From: Thermococcus sp. MV5
Lineage (GTDB): Archaea > Methanobacteriota_B > Thermococci > Thermococcales > Thermococcaceae
Assembly: GCF_012027425.1 (NCBI RefSeq)
Contig: NZ_SNUE01000003.1
Coordinates: 62,001-126,000 of the forward strand
Length of the DNA: 64,000 nt
Reading direction: 5' to 3'
Shown here piece after piece: positions 8,500 through 18,153 of this stretch. The notes under the pieces were generated by a model. The model did no database searches. It was not told where the DNA came from and saw only the letters and a program-made list of their open reading frames with translations. How positions within the stretch are numbered: the stretch's first letter is position 1; each line of letters begins with the position of its first letter. Both the position numbers and the translations under genes were made by a program.

Positions 8500-9654
8500 A
8501 TGAACCCCACAGCATTTACAATTGGCATTCTTGGTGGTGGACAACTGGCTAAAATGAGTGCTCAGGAAGCAAAAAAGCTGGGATTTAACGTTATTGTCCT
8601 AGATCCAACCCCATCTTGTCCTGCTTCGATGGTTGCAGAACAAATTGTTGGGCGTTTTGATGATGCAGATAGAATATTTGAACTTGCAGAAAGAAGTGAT
8701 GTACTGACTTATGACATAGAGAGTGTAAATGTTGAAGCACTAAAACAGCTTGTGAAAGAAAAACCCGTTATCCCTTCTCCTAAAGTTTTAGAGATTATTC
8801 AAGACAAGTTGATCCAGAAAAAAGTGTTGAAAAAGGCAGGAGTTCCGGTCCCTTGGTTCAAGGAGATTAAAAGCTTAGATGAGCTGGAAAATCTCGTCCC
8901 AGTAGTCCAAAAGGCCAGAAAAGGAGGGTATGATGGGAGAGGAGTTGTAGTCCTAAGGAGTAAAGAAGATTTTCCAAAAATTCTCAAAGTCCCTTCCTAC
9001 GTAGAAGAACTTGTGGAAATAGAGAAAGAACTTGCAGTTATTGTGGTAAGGGATGAGGATGGCAATATGGAGGTTTATCCGGTTGTAGAGATGATTTTTA
9101 ACAGCAGAGGTAACCTCCTTGACATGTTGCTTGCCCCCGCAAGGATAGATGTAGGAATTAGTGAAGAAGTACAGGAAATAGCATTAAAAGCTGTAAAGGC
9201 TCTTGGGGGGGTTGGTGTTTTTGGCGTGGAATTATTCCTCGCAAAAGATGGGAGGGTTCTTGTTAACGAAATTGCTCCAAGGCCGCACAATTCTGGGCAT
9301 TATACAATAGAGGCATGTGCAACAAGCCAGTTTGAGCAGCACATACGAGTATTAACAGGTCTTCCCCTTGGTTCTGCTGAACTTTTAACGCCAGCTGTAA
9401 TGATTAACCTTCTTGGAGAAGAGGGTTATTACGGAAAGCCAATCTATGAAGGTTTAAAGAAAGGTTTGGAGATCCCTGGGGTTTATGTTCACATTTATGG
9501 GAAGAGAGAAACCTTCCCGTTTAGGAAGATGGGCCATGTGACGATTATAGATAGAAGCCTTGATAGGGCAATTGAGAAGGCGAGGCGTTTGAAATCAATA
9601 TTGAAGGTTAGGGGGGAACGTTATGAGGCCGTTGGTAGGGATAATAATGGGTAG
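8500..9654 (+). CDS. purK: N5-carboxyaminoimidazole ribonucleotide synthase
   Basis: ATP-grasp enzyme that carboxylates aminoimidazole ribonucleotide with bicarbonate to N5-CAIR. The 384 residues begin with [20 protein letters not shown] (motif GILGGGQL, 9-16), contain [11 protein letters not shown] (the TxExE-like PurK segment), the ATP-grasp lid [15 protein letters not shown] (about 137-151) and [17 protein letters not shown] (about 263-279), a PurK signature. ATG 8500 follows a TATA box by about 25-30 nt, so the message may be leaderless. The 3' end overlaps purE by 32 bp. Confidence 0.96.
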   Translation: MNPTAFTIGILGGGQLAKMSAQEAKKLGFNVIVLDPTPSCPASMVAEQIVGRFDDADRIFELAERSDVLTYDIESVNVEALKQLVKEKPVIPSPKVLEIIQDKLIQKKVLKKAGVPVPWFKEIKSLDELENLVPVVQKARKGGYDGRGVVVLRSKEDFPKILKVPSYVEELVEIEKELAVIVVRDEDGNMEVYPVVEMIFNSRGNLLDMLLAPARIDVGISEEVQEIALKAVKALGGVGVFGVELFLAKDGRVLVNEIAPRPHNSGHYTIEACATSQFEQHIRVLTGLPLGSAELLTPAVMINLLGEEGYYGKPIYEGLKKGLEIPGVYVHIYGKRETFPFRKMGHVTIIDRSLDRAIEKARRLKSILKVRGERYEAVGRDNNG

Positions 9655-10147
9655 TGATTCTGATTTGCCTGTTATGAAAGAAGCTGCAAAAGTGCTTGAG
9701 GAATTTGATGTTCCATATGAGATAACGATTGTTTCGGCCCATAGGACGCCAGAAAGGATGTACGAGTATGCAAAAAAGGCTAGAGAAAGAGGAATGGAAG
9801 TCATAATAGCCGGTGCTGGAGGGGCAGCTCATTTACCAGGCATGACTGCATCGATAACAACCCTTCCTGTGATAGGGGTCCCAGTAAAAACAAGGTCATT
9901 AAATGGCCTTGATTCTCTTCTTTCGATAGTTCAAATGCCCAGAGGGGTACCTGTAGCCACGGTTGCTATAAACAATGCCAAAAATGCAGCATTGCTTGCT
10001 CTTAGGATTTTGAGCATCAAATATCCAGAGATAGGTGAGAAACTCAGAGATTACCAGAATAACATGAAGAATGAGGTTGAAGAAAAGGCAGAACGGCTTG
10101 AGAAACTTGGTTGGGAAGCGTATCTTAAAGAAAAAGAAGGGAGATAG
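9623..10147 (+). CDS. purE: N5-carboxyaminoimidazole ribonucleotide mutase (class I PurE)
   Basis: Class I PurE mutase that converts N5-CAIR to CAIR, pairing with the PurK encoded just upstream. Signature segments are [13 protein letters not shown] (6-18), SAHRTPERM (39-47) with the catalytic histidine and [12 protein letters not shown] (about 63-74). At 174 residues it is slightly longer than bacterial PurE owing to a charged C-terminal helix. Its ATG lies inside purK behind GGGGGGAACGTT, so the two are translationally coupled. It converges with purT, whose stop lies 4 bp away. Confidence 0.97.
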   Translation: MRPLVGIIMGSDSDLPVMKEAAKVLEEFDVPYEITIVSAHRTPERMYEYAKKARERGMEVIIAGAGGAAHLPGMTASITTLPVIGVPVKTRSLNGLDSLLSIVQMPRGVPVATVAINNAKNAALLALRILSIKYPEIGEKLRDYQNNMKNEVEEKAERLEKLGWEAYLKEKEGR

Positions 10148-10151
10148 ACAA

Positions 10152-11441
10152 TTATAACAAATGTTTCCTTTTCTCATAATTTTGGTCTTGCCATTCTCCA
10201 CTTCTTGTTTTGAGCTCTATCATGTGAGCGACTTGTTCAGCTTTTCTCTTTGCAACTTGAACATTCCTATCCCAAGCTAGTACAACACCTAAGCGCCTTC
10301 CTTTATAAGCCTCGGGCTTTCCAAAGAATCTTACTGTGGTATTTGGAATGCTAAGGGCTCTGAAAACATTCTTGAACCTTGGAGCATAACCTTCTTGGTT
10401 TGACAAAATTACGTGGGTAGCTGCAGGGGTGAGGATTGGTAATTTTCTGACCCCATTCTCTTCAATTGCAGGTATTGGGAGTCCCAAAATTGCTCTCACG
10501 TGAAGTCCAAATTCAGAGAAGCCAGTTGGATGAGATGCCATAGTAACCATTCCTGTGTCGTGGGGTCTTGGAGAAACTTCGTTGGCCCAGACTTCGTCAC
10601 CTTTAACAAACATCTCGACTCCGAATATGCCAAGTCCTCCAAGAACGTCCGTTATTTTTTTTGCGATCTCGTACACTTTCCTCTCAGCTTTTTCACTTAT
10701 TTCAGCAGGCTGCCAGCTTGAGTGATAATCTCCTTCAATTTGGTAATGGCCAACAGGCTTTGGAAAAGTTGTCACAATTTTTCCGTTTTCATCGAAATGT
10801 CTTACTGCAAGTTCAGTAATTTCTACATCAAAATCTATATGCTCTTCAACGATTATCTTGTCTGCACTTCCTCTCGCTTTCTTCTTTGCAACTTCCCATG
10901 CCTTCGGGATGTCTTCAGGACCTTTAACAAAGTATGATCCCTTTCCGCTTGAGCTCATTATTGCCTTGGTATGGCAGGGATAACCTATTTTCTCACATGC
11001 TTCGTAGAGTTCGTCTAGGGTTGTTGCATAGGCGTATCTTGATGTAGGTACCTTTGCTTCCTTTGCTAGTGTTTCTCGTGTTCTTTCGCGGTGCATTGCA
11101 ATCCAAGTGGCCTTTGCATTTGGAACAACGAAGTATCCTTCCTTTTCAATTTCAAAAAGTGCATCAAGGTTTATTGCCTCTATCTCTGGAACTATTGCAT
11201 CAGGTTTTTCTCTCTCCACAATGCTCCAGAGGAAGTCTTTATCCTTCATATTACCCACATAGGCCTTATGGGCCACCTGCATTGCAGGAGCATTTGGATA
11301 GCGATCAACAGCTATTACCTCTATTCCAAGCCTTTGGGCTTCAATAGTTATCTCTTTTCCAAGCTCACCGCTTCCAAGGAGCATTATCTTGACAGCAGAA
11401 TCAGTTAAGGGGGTTCCAATTCCGTCTCTAATACTTATCAT
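10152..11441 (-). CDS. purT: Formate-dependent GAR transformylase (PurT)
   Basis: ATP-grasp enzyme that formylates GAR with free formate and ATP, replacing folate-dependent PurN; step 3 of the pathway. The 429 residues show IMLLGSGELGKEITIEAQRLG (from about 19), AKAIMSSSGKGS (ATP-grasp, about 147-159) and EVSPRPHDTGMVTMAS (about 285-300), diagnostic for PurT. ATG 11441 is selected because GGTGAT lies 4 nt upstream; GTG 11450 is in frame. Its formate requirement links it to the PurP homologue and to the formate dehydrogenase-like gene in this cluster. Upstream are a TATA-like CTCTTAAATATATCC and two operator-like sites. Confidence 0.97.
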   Translation of the reverse strand: MISIRDGIGTPLTDSAVKIMLLGSGELGKEITIEAQRLGIEVIAVDRYPNAPAMQVAHKAYVGNMKDKDFLWSIVEREKPDAIVPEIEAINLDALFEIEKEGYFVVPNAKATWIAMHRERTRETLAKEAKVPTSRYAYATTLDELYEACEKIGYPCHTKAIMSSSGKGSYFVKGPEDIPKAWEVAKKKARGSADKIIVEEHIDFDVEITELAVRHFDENGKIVTTFPKPVGHYQIEGDYHSSWQPAEISEKAERKVYEIAKKITDVLGGLGIFGVEMFVKGDEVWANEVSPRPHDTGMVTMASHPTGFSEFGLHVRAILGLPIPAIEENGVRKLPILTPAATHVILSNQEGYAPRFKNVFRALSIPNTTVRFFGKPEAYKGRRLGVVLAWDRNVQVAKRKAEQVAHMIELKTRSGEWQDQNYEKRKHLL

Positions 11442-11459
11442 GGATATCACCTAACTCTA

Positions 11460-11521
11460 TTGACGTTTATATGTTAAAAAATTGGATATATTTAAGAGTT
11501 TTTGAACATAAAAATGATAAA
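11460..11521. promoter_or_regulatory. purT promoter with two operator-like palindromes
   Basis: Site A at 11502-11521 reads TTGAACA-TAAAAA-TGATAAA, immediately upstream of the purT TATA (about 11484-11497, minus strand). Site B at 11460-11477 reads TTGACG-TTTATA-TGTTAA and lies downstream of the TATA, over the expected start of transcription. Both keep the 6-bp spacer of the pur operators but with more mismatches than the fdh or purD sites. Confidence 0.5.
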
Positions 11522-11548
11522 ATTTTTAGAAGGGAATAGAACTGGATA

Positions 11549-12646
11549 TTAGAACTCTCTCAGAACTCGTTCTATCACAGGGTCGGTTATTGAGTATAGC
11601 TTTTTTCCATCTTTAAATTCACTTTTTATCCAGCTCATCTTCTCAAGGTTTTTGAGCAAAGAGGAAAACCGTGTGTTTGTTATTCTGCCGTCATGCGCTT
11701 CAAGATATCCTTTTATTTTCTCCCAGCGATTGAATCCTAAAGCTACAGCTTTTAAAATAAATGTGTATCTTCTGCTCCTCTTTTCTAGCTCTTTAATTTC
11801 TTCTAACATTGTTTGTTGTGCCTTTCTCATAGTGAGTTCTAATGCCTTCTTGGAGTCTTTTGTGTGGAGATAGTGAAATCCATATTCAACCAACCACCCT
11901 GGAATTCCATCCAAGACATCAACTGCTCTCTCCAACTCCCATTCTCTCACTTTTAAGTTGACCTCATTGAATCCTCTCTTAAGAAACTCAAGGGACTTTT
12001 CTCTTGTAAATGGTGTTATGGTAATTTCATTATATATTCTCCCGAAAAGAAGCGCTTCGTGTTTTTCAAACCCTAAAAAGTCATGTAAGAGGCCAATCTC
12101 CGAACCAGTAAAAGCAAAGTGTATTCTAGGCAGATTATCATAGGCATATGCCACCAAAGCTAAGAATTCTTTACCTCCTTTTGTACCATAGAACCGTAGA
12201 TATTGAGCCTCATCGAAAGCAAGCACAATAGTTTTGCCTTTCTCTTCTCCAAACTTATTGAGCTTTTCAAGGATTTCCACCAGATTTTGCTCCTTAAATG
12301 AAAATTCAAATCCTTTTACTGATACTTTTGATATGTTAAGATATGAGAGTAGGGGCTTTAGAATCTTTGGTTTTAGATTCAATAGTGCATTTCCAAGCTC
12401 TCGTTTGAGTTCATCTTTTGTGATCCATCCTCCCACATTTGTGTACAGCTTTCTGGCATCAATATAAATTCCAACTGCGTTGCTCTCATTAAGTGCGACT
12501 TTTAAAACAGAGGACTTACCGACTCGTCTAATTCCGAGGATTAAGGTTATGGGATAGTTTTCAATTGATTTAATTACTTCAGTTATCTCTTTTTCTCTAT
12601 CAAAAATTTCCTCTCTTCGTGTTTTAGGCCGTGGCTCAAATAGCAT
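11549..12646 (-). CDS. Archaeal AAA+ ATPase with C-terminal winged helix
   Basis: Member of the archaeal ATPase family (AAA+/STAND-like) expanded in Thermococcales; function unknown. The 365 residues begin MLFEPRPKTRREEIFDREKE, then Walker A GIRRVGKSSVL (about 38-48), Walker B IVLAFDEAQYL (about 143-153), sensor segment HFAFTGSEIGLL (about 176-187) and a C-terminal winged-helix region with RFSSLLKNLEKMSWI. ATG 12646 is the likely start because the tandem palindrome at 12649-12683 lies directly before it; the longer frame to 12703 would read through that element. It interrupts the purine cluster but has no evident link to it. Confidence 0.85.
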   Translation of the reverse strand: MLFEPRPKTRREEIFDREKEITEVIKSIENYPITLILGIRRVGKSSVLKVALNESNAVGIYIDARKLYTNVGGWITKDELKRELGNALLNLKPKILKPLLSYLNISKVSVKGFEFSFKEQNLVEILEKLNKFGEEKGKTIVLAFDEAQYLRFYGTKGGKEFLALVAYAYDNLPRIHFAFTGSEIGLLHDFLGFEKHEALLFGRIYNEITITPFTREKSLEFLKRGFNEVNLKVREWELERAVDVLDGIPGWLVEYGFHYLHTKDSKKALELTMRKAQQTMLEEIKELEKRSRRYTFILKAVALGFNRWEKIKGYLEAHDGRITNTRFSSLLKNLEKMSWIKSEFKDGKKLYSITDPVIERVLREF

Positions 12647-12648
12647 AT

Positions 12649-12683
12649 GTATCGCCCCCGATACTAAGTATCGCCCCCGATAC
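12649..12683. promoter_or_regulatory. Tandem 16-bp palindromes upstream of the AAA+ ATPase gene
   Basis: Two identical copies of GTATCGGGGGCGATAC (minus-strand reading) lie at 12649-12664 and 12668-12683, separated by 3 bp. Each is itself an inverted repeat GTATCG/CGATAC around GGGG. The pair sits between a TTATAA box (about 12684-12689) and the ATG, covering the transcription start and supplying the GGGGG ribosome binding site. This is best read as an operator for tight, perhaps autogenous, repression of the ATPase gene. Confidence 0.7.
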
Positions 12684-12694
12684 TTATAATTATT

Positions 12695-12716
12695 TTTAGA
12701 CATTAAAGTGTTTAAA
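12695..12716. promoter_or_regulatory. Candidate purine operator upstream of purM
   Basis: TTTAGACA-TTAAAG-TGTTTAAA has 8-bp arms with one mismatch and the 6-bp spacer shared by the pur operators, although one base is inserted in each arm relative to TTAACA-N6-TGTTAA. It lies about 45-50 bp upstream of the probable purM TATA (AATTTTTTAAAC, about 12758-12770) and beside the ATPase gene promoter, so ownership is less certain than at other sites. Confidence 0.45.
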
Positions 12717-12797
12717 TAATAAAAACAATTGTATTAAATCTACATTAACATGGCAAATTTTTTAAACTCTTTACCAGATCAAGTCTTGGTGATGTTC

Positions 12798-13802
12798 ATG
12801 TTAACATATGCTCAAGCTGGAGTTGATGATGAAAAAACCCAAAAATCTTTGAAAGGCATTATATCACTCGCGAGAGCAACTTTTGAGTTTAGAAAAGGAA
12901 AAATAGGTGAGCCAAAAGAAGATATAGGCCATTATGCGGCACTTATGGATTTTGGAAACTTTTATCTAGCTATGACCACAGATGGGGTAGGAACGAAGAT
13001 TCTGGTTGCAGAAGCAGTTGGAAAGTTTGACACTATAGGCATAGACATGATAGCAATGAATGTAAACGATTTGATATGTGTTGGGGCTGAGCCTGTTGCC
13101 CTTGTTGATTATTTAGCAGTTAAAGAACCAAAAGCAGAAGTTTTTGAGGAAATTGCAAAGGGGCTTTATGAAGGGGCAAAGCAGAGTGGAATAGCGATAG
13201 TTGGAGGGGAAACTGCTGTCATGCCTGATTTGATTGAAGGGTTTGACTTAGCCGGAACTGCTATAGGTGTTGTCGATAAAGAGACGGTGATTACTGGAGA
13301 AAAGATAAAACCGGGGGATGTTGTAATAGGTGTAGAAAGCTCGGGAATACATTCAAACGGGTTAACTTTGGCTCGTAAGCTTCTTATTCCAAAGTATGGT
13401 CTTGATTATGAGTATGAGGGAAAACCATTGTGGAAGTACCTTCTTGAACCAACTAGAATTTATGTTAGGCCAGTTCTAGAACTCCTTGAGAGTGTTGAGG
13501 TTCATGGTCTGGCACACATCACTGGCGGGGGCTTACTTAATCTAAAGCGCATCACTAACTATGGTTTCTCTCTCAAGATGCCCCAAATAAGTGGGATTTT
13601 CAAGCTAATTCACGAGAACGGCGTTCCACTTGAGGAAATGTTTAGAGTGTTCAACATGGGAGTTGGTTTTATCATTGTTGTGGATGAAAAAGACAAAGAA
13701 AACGCGCTTGAAACGTTGAACAAGTATTATCCGAGCTTTGAGATTGGAAGGGTTACAAAAGATAAGGGAATAATAGTGGATAATTATGGGGTAAAGTTTT
13801 AG
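12798..13802 (+). CDS. purM: Phosphoribosylformylglycinamidine cyclo-ligase (AIR synthetase)
   Basis: ATP-dependent enzyme that closes the imidazole ring of FGAM to give AIR, step 5. The 334-residue chain starts [18 protein letters not shown] and shows [12 protein letters not shown] (about 60-71), [19 protein letters not shown] (about 81-99), [14 protein letters not shown]-like GGETAVMPD (about 138-146) and [11 protein letters not shown] (about 237-247), all PurM landmarks. ATG 12798 is chosen since GGTGATGTTC precedes it and the aligned family start AxAGVD follows; the longer frame from 12750 lacks a ribosome site. Monocistronic, with purC converging 58 bp downstream. Confidence 0.97.
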   Translation: MLTYAQAGVDDEKTQKSLKGIISLARATFEFRKGKIGEPKEDIGHYAALMDFGNFYLAMTTDGVGTKILVAEAVGKFDTIGIDMIAMNVNDLICVGAEPVALVDYLAVKEPKAEVFEEIAKGLYEGAKQSGIAIVGGETAVMPDLIEGFDLAGTAIGVVDKETVITGEKIKPGDVVIGVESSGIHSNGLTLARKLLIPKYGLDYEYEGKPLWKYLLEPTRIYVRPVLELLESVEVHGLAHITGGGLLNLKRITNYGFSLKMPQISGIFKLIHENGVPLEEMFRVFNMGVGFIIVVDEKDKENALETLNKYYPSFEIGRVTKDKGIIVDNYGVKF

Positions 13803-13860
13803 TTCTCTTCCATAACTTTATTTGGAACTAAAATATAAAAAACAGATTAAGAAAGGATGC

Positions 13861-14550
13861 TTATGCGGTGAGACGCTTATAGAGCTCTTCATAAGCGCTT
13901 ATAAGGTCTCCTTTATCAAAACGAAAGACATCTTTATCTAGGCTTTGTTTTGTTTTCGCATCCCATAGGCGACAGGTATCTGGACTTATCTCATCTCCCA
14001 GGATTATTTCTCCTCTTTCATTTTTGCCGAATTCAAGCTTGAAATCAACCAAAATTATCCCCTTTTGGGCAAAATACTCTTTGAGGATCTTGTTTATTTT
14101 TAGAGCTATGTTTTCAATTTCTTTGAGTTCACTTTCACTTATTCCAAGGATTTTTGCATGATAGTGATTTATCATGGGGTCTCCGAGATCATCGTTTTTG
14201 TAATAAAGCTCCACTATTGGTTCGGGGAGGTTTGTTCCTTCATCTAAAGGCAATCTCTTTTTTAGACTCCCTGCAACAACGTTTCTAACAACAACCTCGA
14301 GAGGGTATATCTTAAGTTTTTCTACGATGAGTCTATTATCCCCTGCAATACCTATGAAGTGTGTCTTGATACCATTTTCTTCTAATACTTTGAAAAGAAT
14401 AGTACTTATTTGGGCATTAAGCCTGCCTTTTCCTTTGAATTTGGCTTTTTTCTCCCCATTGAAGGCTGTGGCATCATCTTTAAATTCCATTATGAGTTTC
14501 CCCTCGTCTAAAAGGATCATTTTCTTCGCTTTTCCTTCATAAATTTTCAT
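13861..14550 (-). CDS. purC: SAICAR synthetase
   Basis: ATP-dependent ligase that joins aspartate to CAIR to form SAICAR, step 8. The 229 residues begin MKIYEGKAKKMILLDEGKL (the YEGKAKK signature), followed by MEFKDDATAFNGEKKAKFKGKG, VVRNVVAGSLKKR (about 84-96) and ILGDEISPDTCRLWD (about 184-198). GGTGATAAACC precedes the ATG. The gene is divergent from purF and shares an operator-like palindrome (14599-14618) lying directly upstream of its TATA (GCTTAAATATTATA). The next step would need purB, which is not in the window. Confidence 0.97.
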   Translation of the reverse strand: MKIYEGKAKKMILLDEGKLIMEFKDDATAFNGEKKAKFKGKGRLNAQISTILFKVLEENGIKTHFIGIAGDNRLIVEKLKIYPLEVVVRNVVAGSLKKRLPLDEGTNLPEPIVELYYKNDDLGDPMINHYHAKILGISESELKEIENIALKINKILKEYFAQKGIILVDFKLEFGKNERGEIILGDEISPDTCRLWDAKTKQSLDKDVFRFDKGDLISAYEELYKRLTA

Positions 14551-14598
14551 GGTTTATCACCATTTTTATGTAAAATAAATATAATATTTAAGCTTTAT

Positions 14599-14618
14599 TT
14601 TATCATTTTCATGTTAAT
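14599..14618. promoter_or_regulatory. Candidate purine operator shared by purC and purF
   Basis: TTTATCA-TTTTCA-TGTTAAT follows the TTAACA-N6-TGTTAA plan with one core mismatch. It is immediately upstream of the purC TATA (minus strand) and about 12 bp upstream of the purF TATA-like GTTTTTAAATTG (about 14631-14642). A weaker site, TCACCA-TTTTTA-TGTAAA, overlaps the purC leader at 14557-14574. Confidence 0.6.
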
Positions 14619-14713
14619 AAACTAGCAAAGTTTTTAAATTGATCATGCCAAAATATTCTCGGCACTTAGGACTAATTAACATCATTGAATTAAGTACATT
14701 GTGAGGGTAAGAT

Positions 14714-16045
14714 ATGAGGGAAAAATGTGGAATCTTTGCAGCCAAAACCGAAAATGGCCCCAAGAAAGCGTATTATGCTCTTATTGCTCTTCAGCATCGT
14801 GGTCAAGAAAGTGCGGGAATAAGTGTATGGAGACACAAAGTACGAACTTTAGCTGGTAAGGGACTAGTCTCTGAAGTTTTTCGGGGCAGTGAACTGTCAA
14901 GACTTAAATCAAACATGGTTATTGCTCACGTCCGTTACTCTACTTCAGGCTCCCTTAATGAAACTCAGCCCCTCGAAACTTCTTGCTGTGGGAAGAAAAT
15001 AGCAGTAGCTCACAATGGAACACTTACTAATTTTCTCCCCTTAAGGAGGAAATATGAGAAAAAAGGTGTCAAATTTAAGCACTCGGTTGATTCAGAACTT
15101 TTGGGGATTTCTTTTCTCTGGCATTTGAGAGAAACTGGTGACGAGTTTGAAGCTATGAGAGAAGTCTTTAATGAGGTTAAAGGAGCTTATTCGGTTGCTT
15201 TTCTTTTTGATGGTAAAATCTTAGTTGCCCGAGACCCGGTTGGGTTTAGGCCCCTTAGCTATGGCGTAGGGGATGGTCATTATTTTGCCTCGGAAGATTC
15301 TGCTTTAAGACTCTTTGTTGAAGAAATCAGAGACGTTATACCTGGAGAGGTGTTTTTAATCTCTGATGGGGTTGAGAATAAGGTCCTAGTTAAGGAGAAG
15401 CACCACCACTGTGTTTTTGAGTACATATATTTTGCCCGACCAGATAGTGTTCTTGATGATGTAAGTGTGTATTCAGCTCGTGTTAAAATGGGTCGTGAAC
15501 TTGCACGTGAAAGCCCAGCAAATGCAGATGTCGTCATACCCGTGCCTGATTCAGGAAGGGCCGCTGCACTAGGGTTTTCTCAGACAAGTGGAATACCTTA
15601 CGCTGAGGGATTAATAAAGAACCGTTACATAGGTAGAACTTTCATAATGCCTGGTCAGTTTTATAGAGAACTTAAAGTAAAACTAAAGCTTTCTCCTGTC
15701 AGGGAGATTGTCAGTGGAAAACGTGTAGTTCTTATTGATGATTCTATAGTTAGAGGGACCACAATGAGAAGAATTGTGGTAATGTTAAGGAAAGCTGGGG
15801 CGAAGGAGGTTCATGTGAGAATAGCATCTCCACCGATAAAACATCCTTGCTATATGGGGATAGACATTCCAACTAGGCATGAGTTAATAGCAGCATTTGG
15901 GAGCATTGATAGAGTTAAAAAAGCCATAAACGCGGATACTCTGGCATATCTTAGTGTAGATGGACTGAAAAAAGCTGTAGGAAAAGAAGAGCTTTGTTTG
16001 GCTTGTCTTACGGGTAATTATCCAGAATGGGCCTTTCACTTTTAA
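14714..16045 (+). CDS. purF: Amidophosphoribosyltransferase
   Basis: Committing enzyme of purine synthesis: glutamine plus PRPP gives phosphoribosylamine. The 443 residues carry an N-terminal-nucleophile glutaminase domain starting MREKCGIFA, so Cys5 must be exposed by removal of four residues, and a PRTase domain with the PRPP loop [13 protein letters not shown] (338-350). Cys233, Cys379, Cys428 and Cys431 match the four ligands of the [4Fe-4S] cluster known in Bacillus-type PurF. GAGGGTAAGAT precedes the ATG. Its 3' end overlaps the converging formate dehydrogenase-like gene by 38 bp. Confidence 0.97.
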   Translation: MREKCGIFAAKTENGPKKAYYALIALQHRGQESAGISVWRHKVRTLAGKGLVSEVFRGSELSRLKSNMVIAHVRYSTSGSLNETQPLETSCCGKKIAVAHNGTLTNFLPLRRKYEKKGVKFKHSVDSELLGISFLWHLRETGDEFEAMREVFNEVKGAYSVAFLFDGKILVARDPVGFRPLSYGVGDGHYFASEDSALRLFVEEIRDVIPGEVFLISDGVENKVLVKEKHHHCVFEYIYFARPDSVLDDVSVYSARVKMGRELARESPANADVVIPVPDSGRAAALGFSQTSGIPYAEGLIKNRYIGRTFIMPGQFYRELKVKLKLSPVREIVSGKRVVLIDDSIVRGTTMRRIVVMLRKAGAKEVHVRIASPPIKHPCYMGIDIPTRHELIAAFGSIDRVKKAINADTLAYLSVDGLKKAVGKEELCLACLTGNYPEWAFHF

Positions 16046-18020
16046 GCTTTCTTATCTTTGCTGCTGAAAACTTGAATTCTGGTGTTCCAGCCTTGTTGAG
16101 GGCATTATTGGTAATTTTATTGGCTTTAAAATGGAATGGGAGTGCCACTACTCCTCGGGATACTTTTCCGATTTTCACCCTCATGCGTATTTTTCCTCGT
16201 CTTGTTTCAATTTCCACGAGATCGTTATCTTCTATATTAAGCTCTTTTGCATCTTCTGCATTTATCAGAATTTTGGGCTCTCCCATGAGTTTAGTCAAAG
16301 AAGGGCTTCTTAAGGTCATTTCACCAGTATTGTAGTGGCTTATTAGTCTCATTGTTGTTAGAGCGAAGGGGTACTCTCCGTTAGTGTTATCCCATGGAGG
16401 AATTTGTTCTACAGCTATAAATCGTGCTTTTCCATCTGGAGTTGCAAATTCCCATGTGTGAAGTCTTTTCTTTGGTAAGAACATTTCTTTCCCTTCTTTA
16501 AGATCTTTTACGCTCTTTTCTTCTAGTTCGGGAAATAAGTGGAAGTATTCTTCTGTTATTTCTTCTACATTGGAGTATTCAAAGCCGGGCAATCCAAGGG
16601 CCTTTCCCAGTAGTGTTAGTATCTCCCAGTCAGGTTTAGAGTCTGCTAGAGGCTCGTAAACTTTCTCGCTCCATTGAAGTCTGCGTTCACTGTTCATATA
16701 GGAACCTTCTTTTTCACAAAAAGCTGAAGCAGGGAGGATATAATGGGCATACTTAGCTGTACGTGTAATGAACAAATCTTGTACCACCAGAAGATCTAGC
16801 TTTCTGAGGGCTCTTCTAACCCTGGTGAAGTTGGCTTCACTAACAGCAGGATTCTCTCCCACGATATAAAGCGCTTTTATGTCTCCTCTTTCTATTGCGT
16901 CCCAAAGTTCGGTTAAGTAGAGACCCCTTTCTGTTGGAATATCCTCAACACCCCAGAGTGAGGCAACTCTCTTTCTAAACTTTTCATTTTCCAGAGGTAT
17001 GTATCCAGGTAAAAATTCACTGAGGGCTCCCATATAAGCTGCTCCCTGGACATTGTTTTGTCCTCGCATTGGATAAAGGCCACCCTTATTTCCAATATAT
17101 CCTAGAAGAAGAGCAAGGTCTATAATAGCAAGGACGTTTTCAACTCCAGAAACATGCTGGGTTAACCCCATGCCCCACATAATGGCTCCACTTCCAGCTA
17201 AAGCAAACTCCTTTGCAGCCTTTTGAATAAGTGATGCAGGAACTCCAGTAACTTTTTCTGCATATTGAGGAGTATATTTCATGGTAGCCATTCTAATCTC
17301 TGAAAAACCAGCAGTCCTGCTTTTGATGAAATCCTCGTTGTAGAGTTCTTCTTTGATAATAGTATGTATCATTGCATTGGCAAGCACTATATCGGTGCCA
17401 GGCTTTATTATAAACTTATAATCAGCGAAATTCATTGTAATAGTCTCACGAACATCAACAACGATTACTTTGGCTCCCTTCTTTTTAGCACTCTTTATGT
17501 AGTGTATGATTACAGGATGGGTTTCAGCAGGATTATAGCCCCAGATAAGTATGGCCCCAAAGTTCTCTAGGTCTTCATAGGGATTTGTTTGAGTACCGGT
17601 CCCTACAGTTGTTTTGAGTGCATGAACACTTGCTTCATGGCAGAGTCTTGCACAATTGTCAATGTTATTAGTCCCAAAGAGTCTTGCGATTTTTTGGAGG
17701 AGGTAATTCTCTTCATTGGTAATCTTTGAGGATGCAATGAATGCCACGGCATTTGGCCCATAGAATTCTTTTATCTCGAGAAGCCTATGGGATATCTCTT
17801 CAATAGCTTCTCCCCATGTTATTGGCCTTAGAAGTTTTTTATCTCGTTTTAATGGCTTTTTGACTCTGTCTTTTGAGAGAGCAAACTCTATTGCGTAAAG
17901 TCCTTTTGGACATAGCTTTCCCCTGTTCGGCTCACCTTTATGAGGTCTTACAATTAATGTTTGAGGATCAACAAGAAGCTTGCAACCAAAACCGCAATAT
18001 GGGCATATGACCGTTTTCAC
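16008..18020 (-). CDS. fdhA: Formate dehydrogenase-like molybdo/tungstopterin oxidoreductase
   Basis: Catalytic-subunit homologue of cytoplasmic formate dehydrogenases (formate to CO2, or the reverse). The 670 residues begin [13 protein letters not shown] with a [4Fe-4S] motif (Cys6, Cys9, Cys13, Cys37), followed by the bis-pterin domains. [11 protein letters not shown] (121-131) aligns with the FdhF active site, with Cys127 where E. coli has selenocysteine and the catalytic His128 next. [15 protein letters not shown] and the C-terminal molydopterin dinucleotide-binding domain are present. GTG 18020 is chosen for the GGTGAT 4 nt upstream. No electron-transfer subunit or hydrogenase genes adjoin it, unlike formate hydrogenlyase clusters; instead it converges on purF and has the best operator of the pur set. 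A role in formate supply for PurT/PurP is inference. Confidence 0.88.
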   Translation of the reverse strand: MKTVICPYCGFGCKLLVDPQTLIVRPHKGEPNRGKLCPKGLYAIEFALSKDRVKKPLKRDKKLLRPITWGEAIEEISHRLLEIKEFYGPNAVAFIASSKITNEENYLLQKIARLFGTNNIDNCARLCHEASVHALKTTVGTGTQTNPYEDLENFGAILIWGYNPAETHPVIIHYIKSAKKKGAKVIVVDVRETITMNFADYKFIIKPGTDIVLANAMIHTIIKEELYNEDFIKSRTAGFSEIRMATMKYTPQYAEKVTGVPASLIQKAAKEFALAGSGAIMWGMGLTQHVSGVENVLAIIDLALLLGYIGNKGGLYPMRGQNNVQGAAYMGALSEFLPGYIPLENEKFRKRVASLWGVEDIPTERGLYLTELWDAIERGDIKALYIVGENPAVSEANFTRVRRALRKLDLLVVQDLFITRTAKYAHYILPASAFCEKEGSYMNSERRLQWSEKVYEPLADSKPDWEILTLLGKALGLPGFEYSNVEEITEEYFHLFPELEEKSVKDLKEGKEMFLPKKRLHTWEFATPDGKARFIAVEQIPPWDNTNGEYPFALTTMRLISHYNTGEMTLRSPSLTKLMGEPKILINAEDAKELNIEDNDLVEIETRRGKIRMRVKIGKVSRGVVALPFHFKANKITNNALNKAGTPEFKFSAAKIRKLKSERPILDNYP

Positions 18021-18073
18021 ACTATCACCAATAAACACTTAAATAGCAAAAATAAAAATGTTTCTGATAGAAA

Positions 18074-18091
18074 TTAACAAAAAAATGTTAA
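18074..18091. promoter_or_regulatory. Best-matching pur-type operator, upstream of the formate dehydrogenase gene
   Basis: TTAACA-AAAAAA-TGTTAA is a perfect palindrome of the consensus, and the match extends to one more A on each flank (ATTAACA and TGTTAAA partly). It lies about 30 bp upstream of the TATA-like CTATTTAAG (about 18038-18046) of the minus-strand gene. tRNA-Gln starts 63 bp away on the other strand. Confidence 0.62.
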
Positions 18092-18153
18092 ACAATACTC
18101 TCTTGCATACTGGTAAGGTTTATAAATCCCCCACTTAACTTAACATCGGGCGC

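Noticed and set aside
16008-18020. Possible selenoprotein formate dehydrogenase
   Set aside because: The active-site position is a normal cysteine codon and there is no in-frame TGA.
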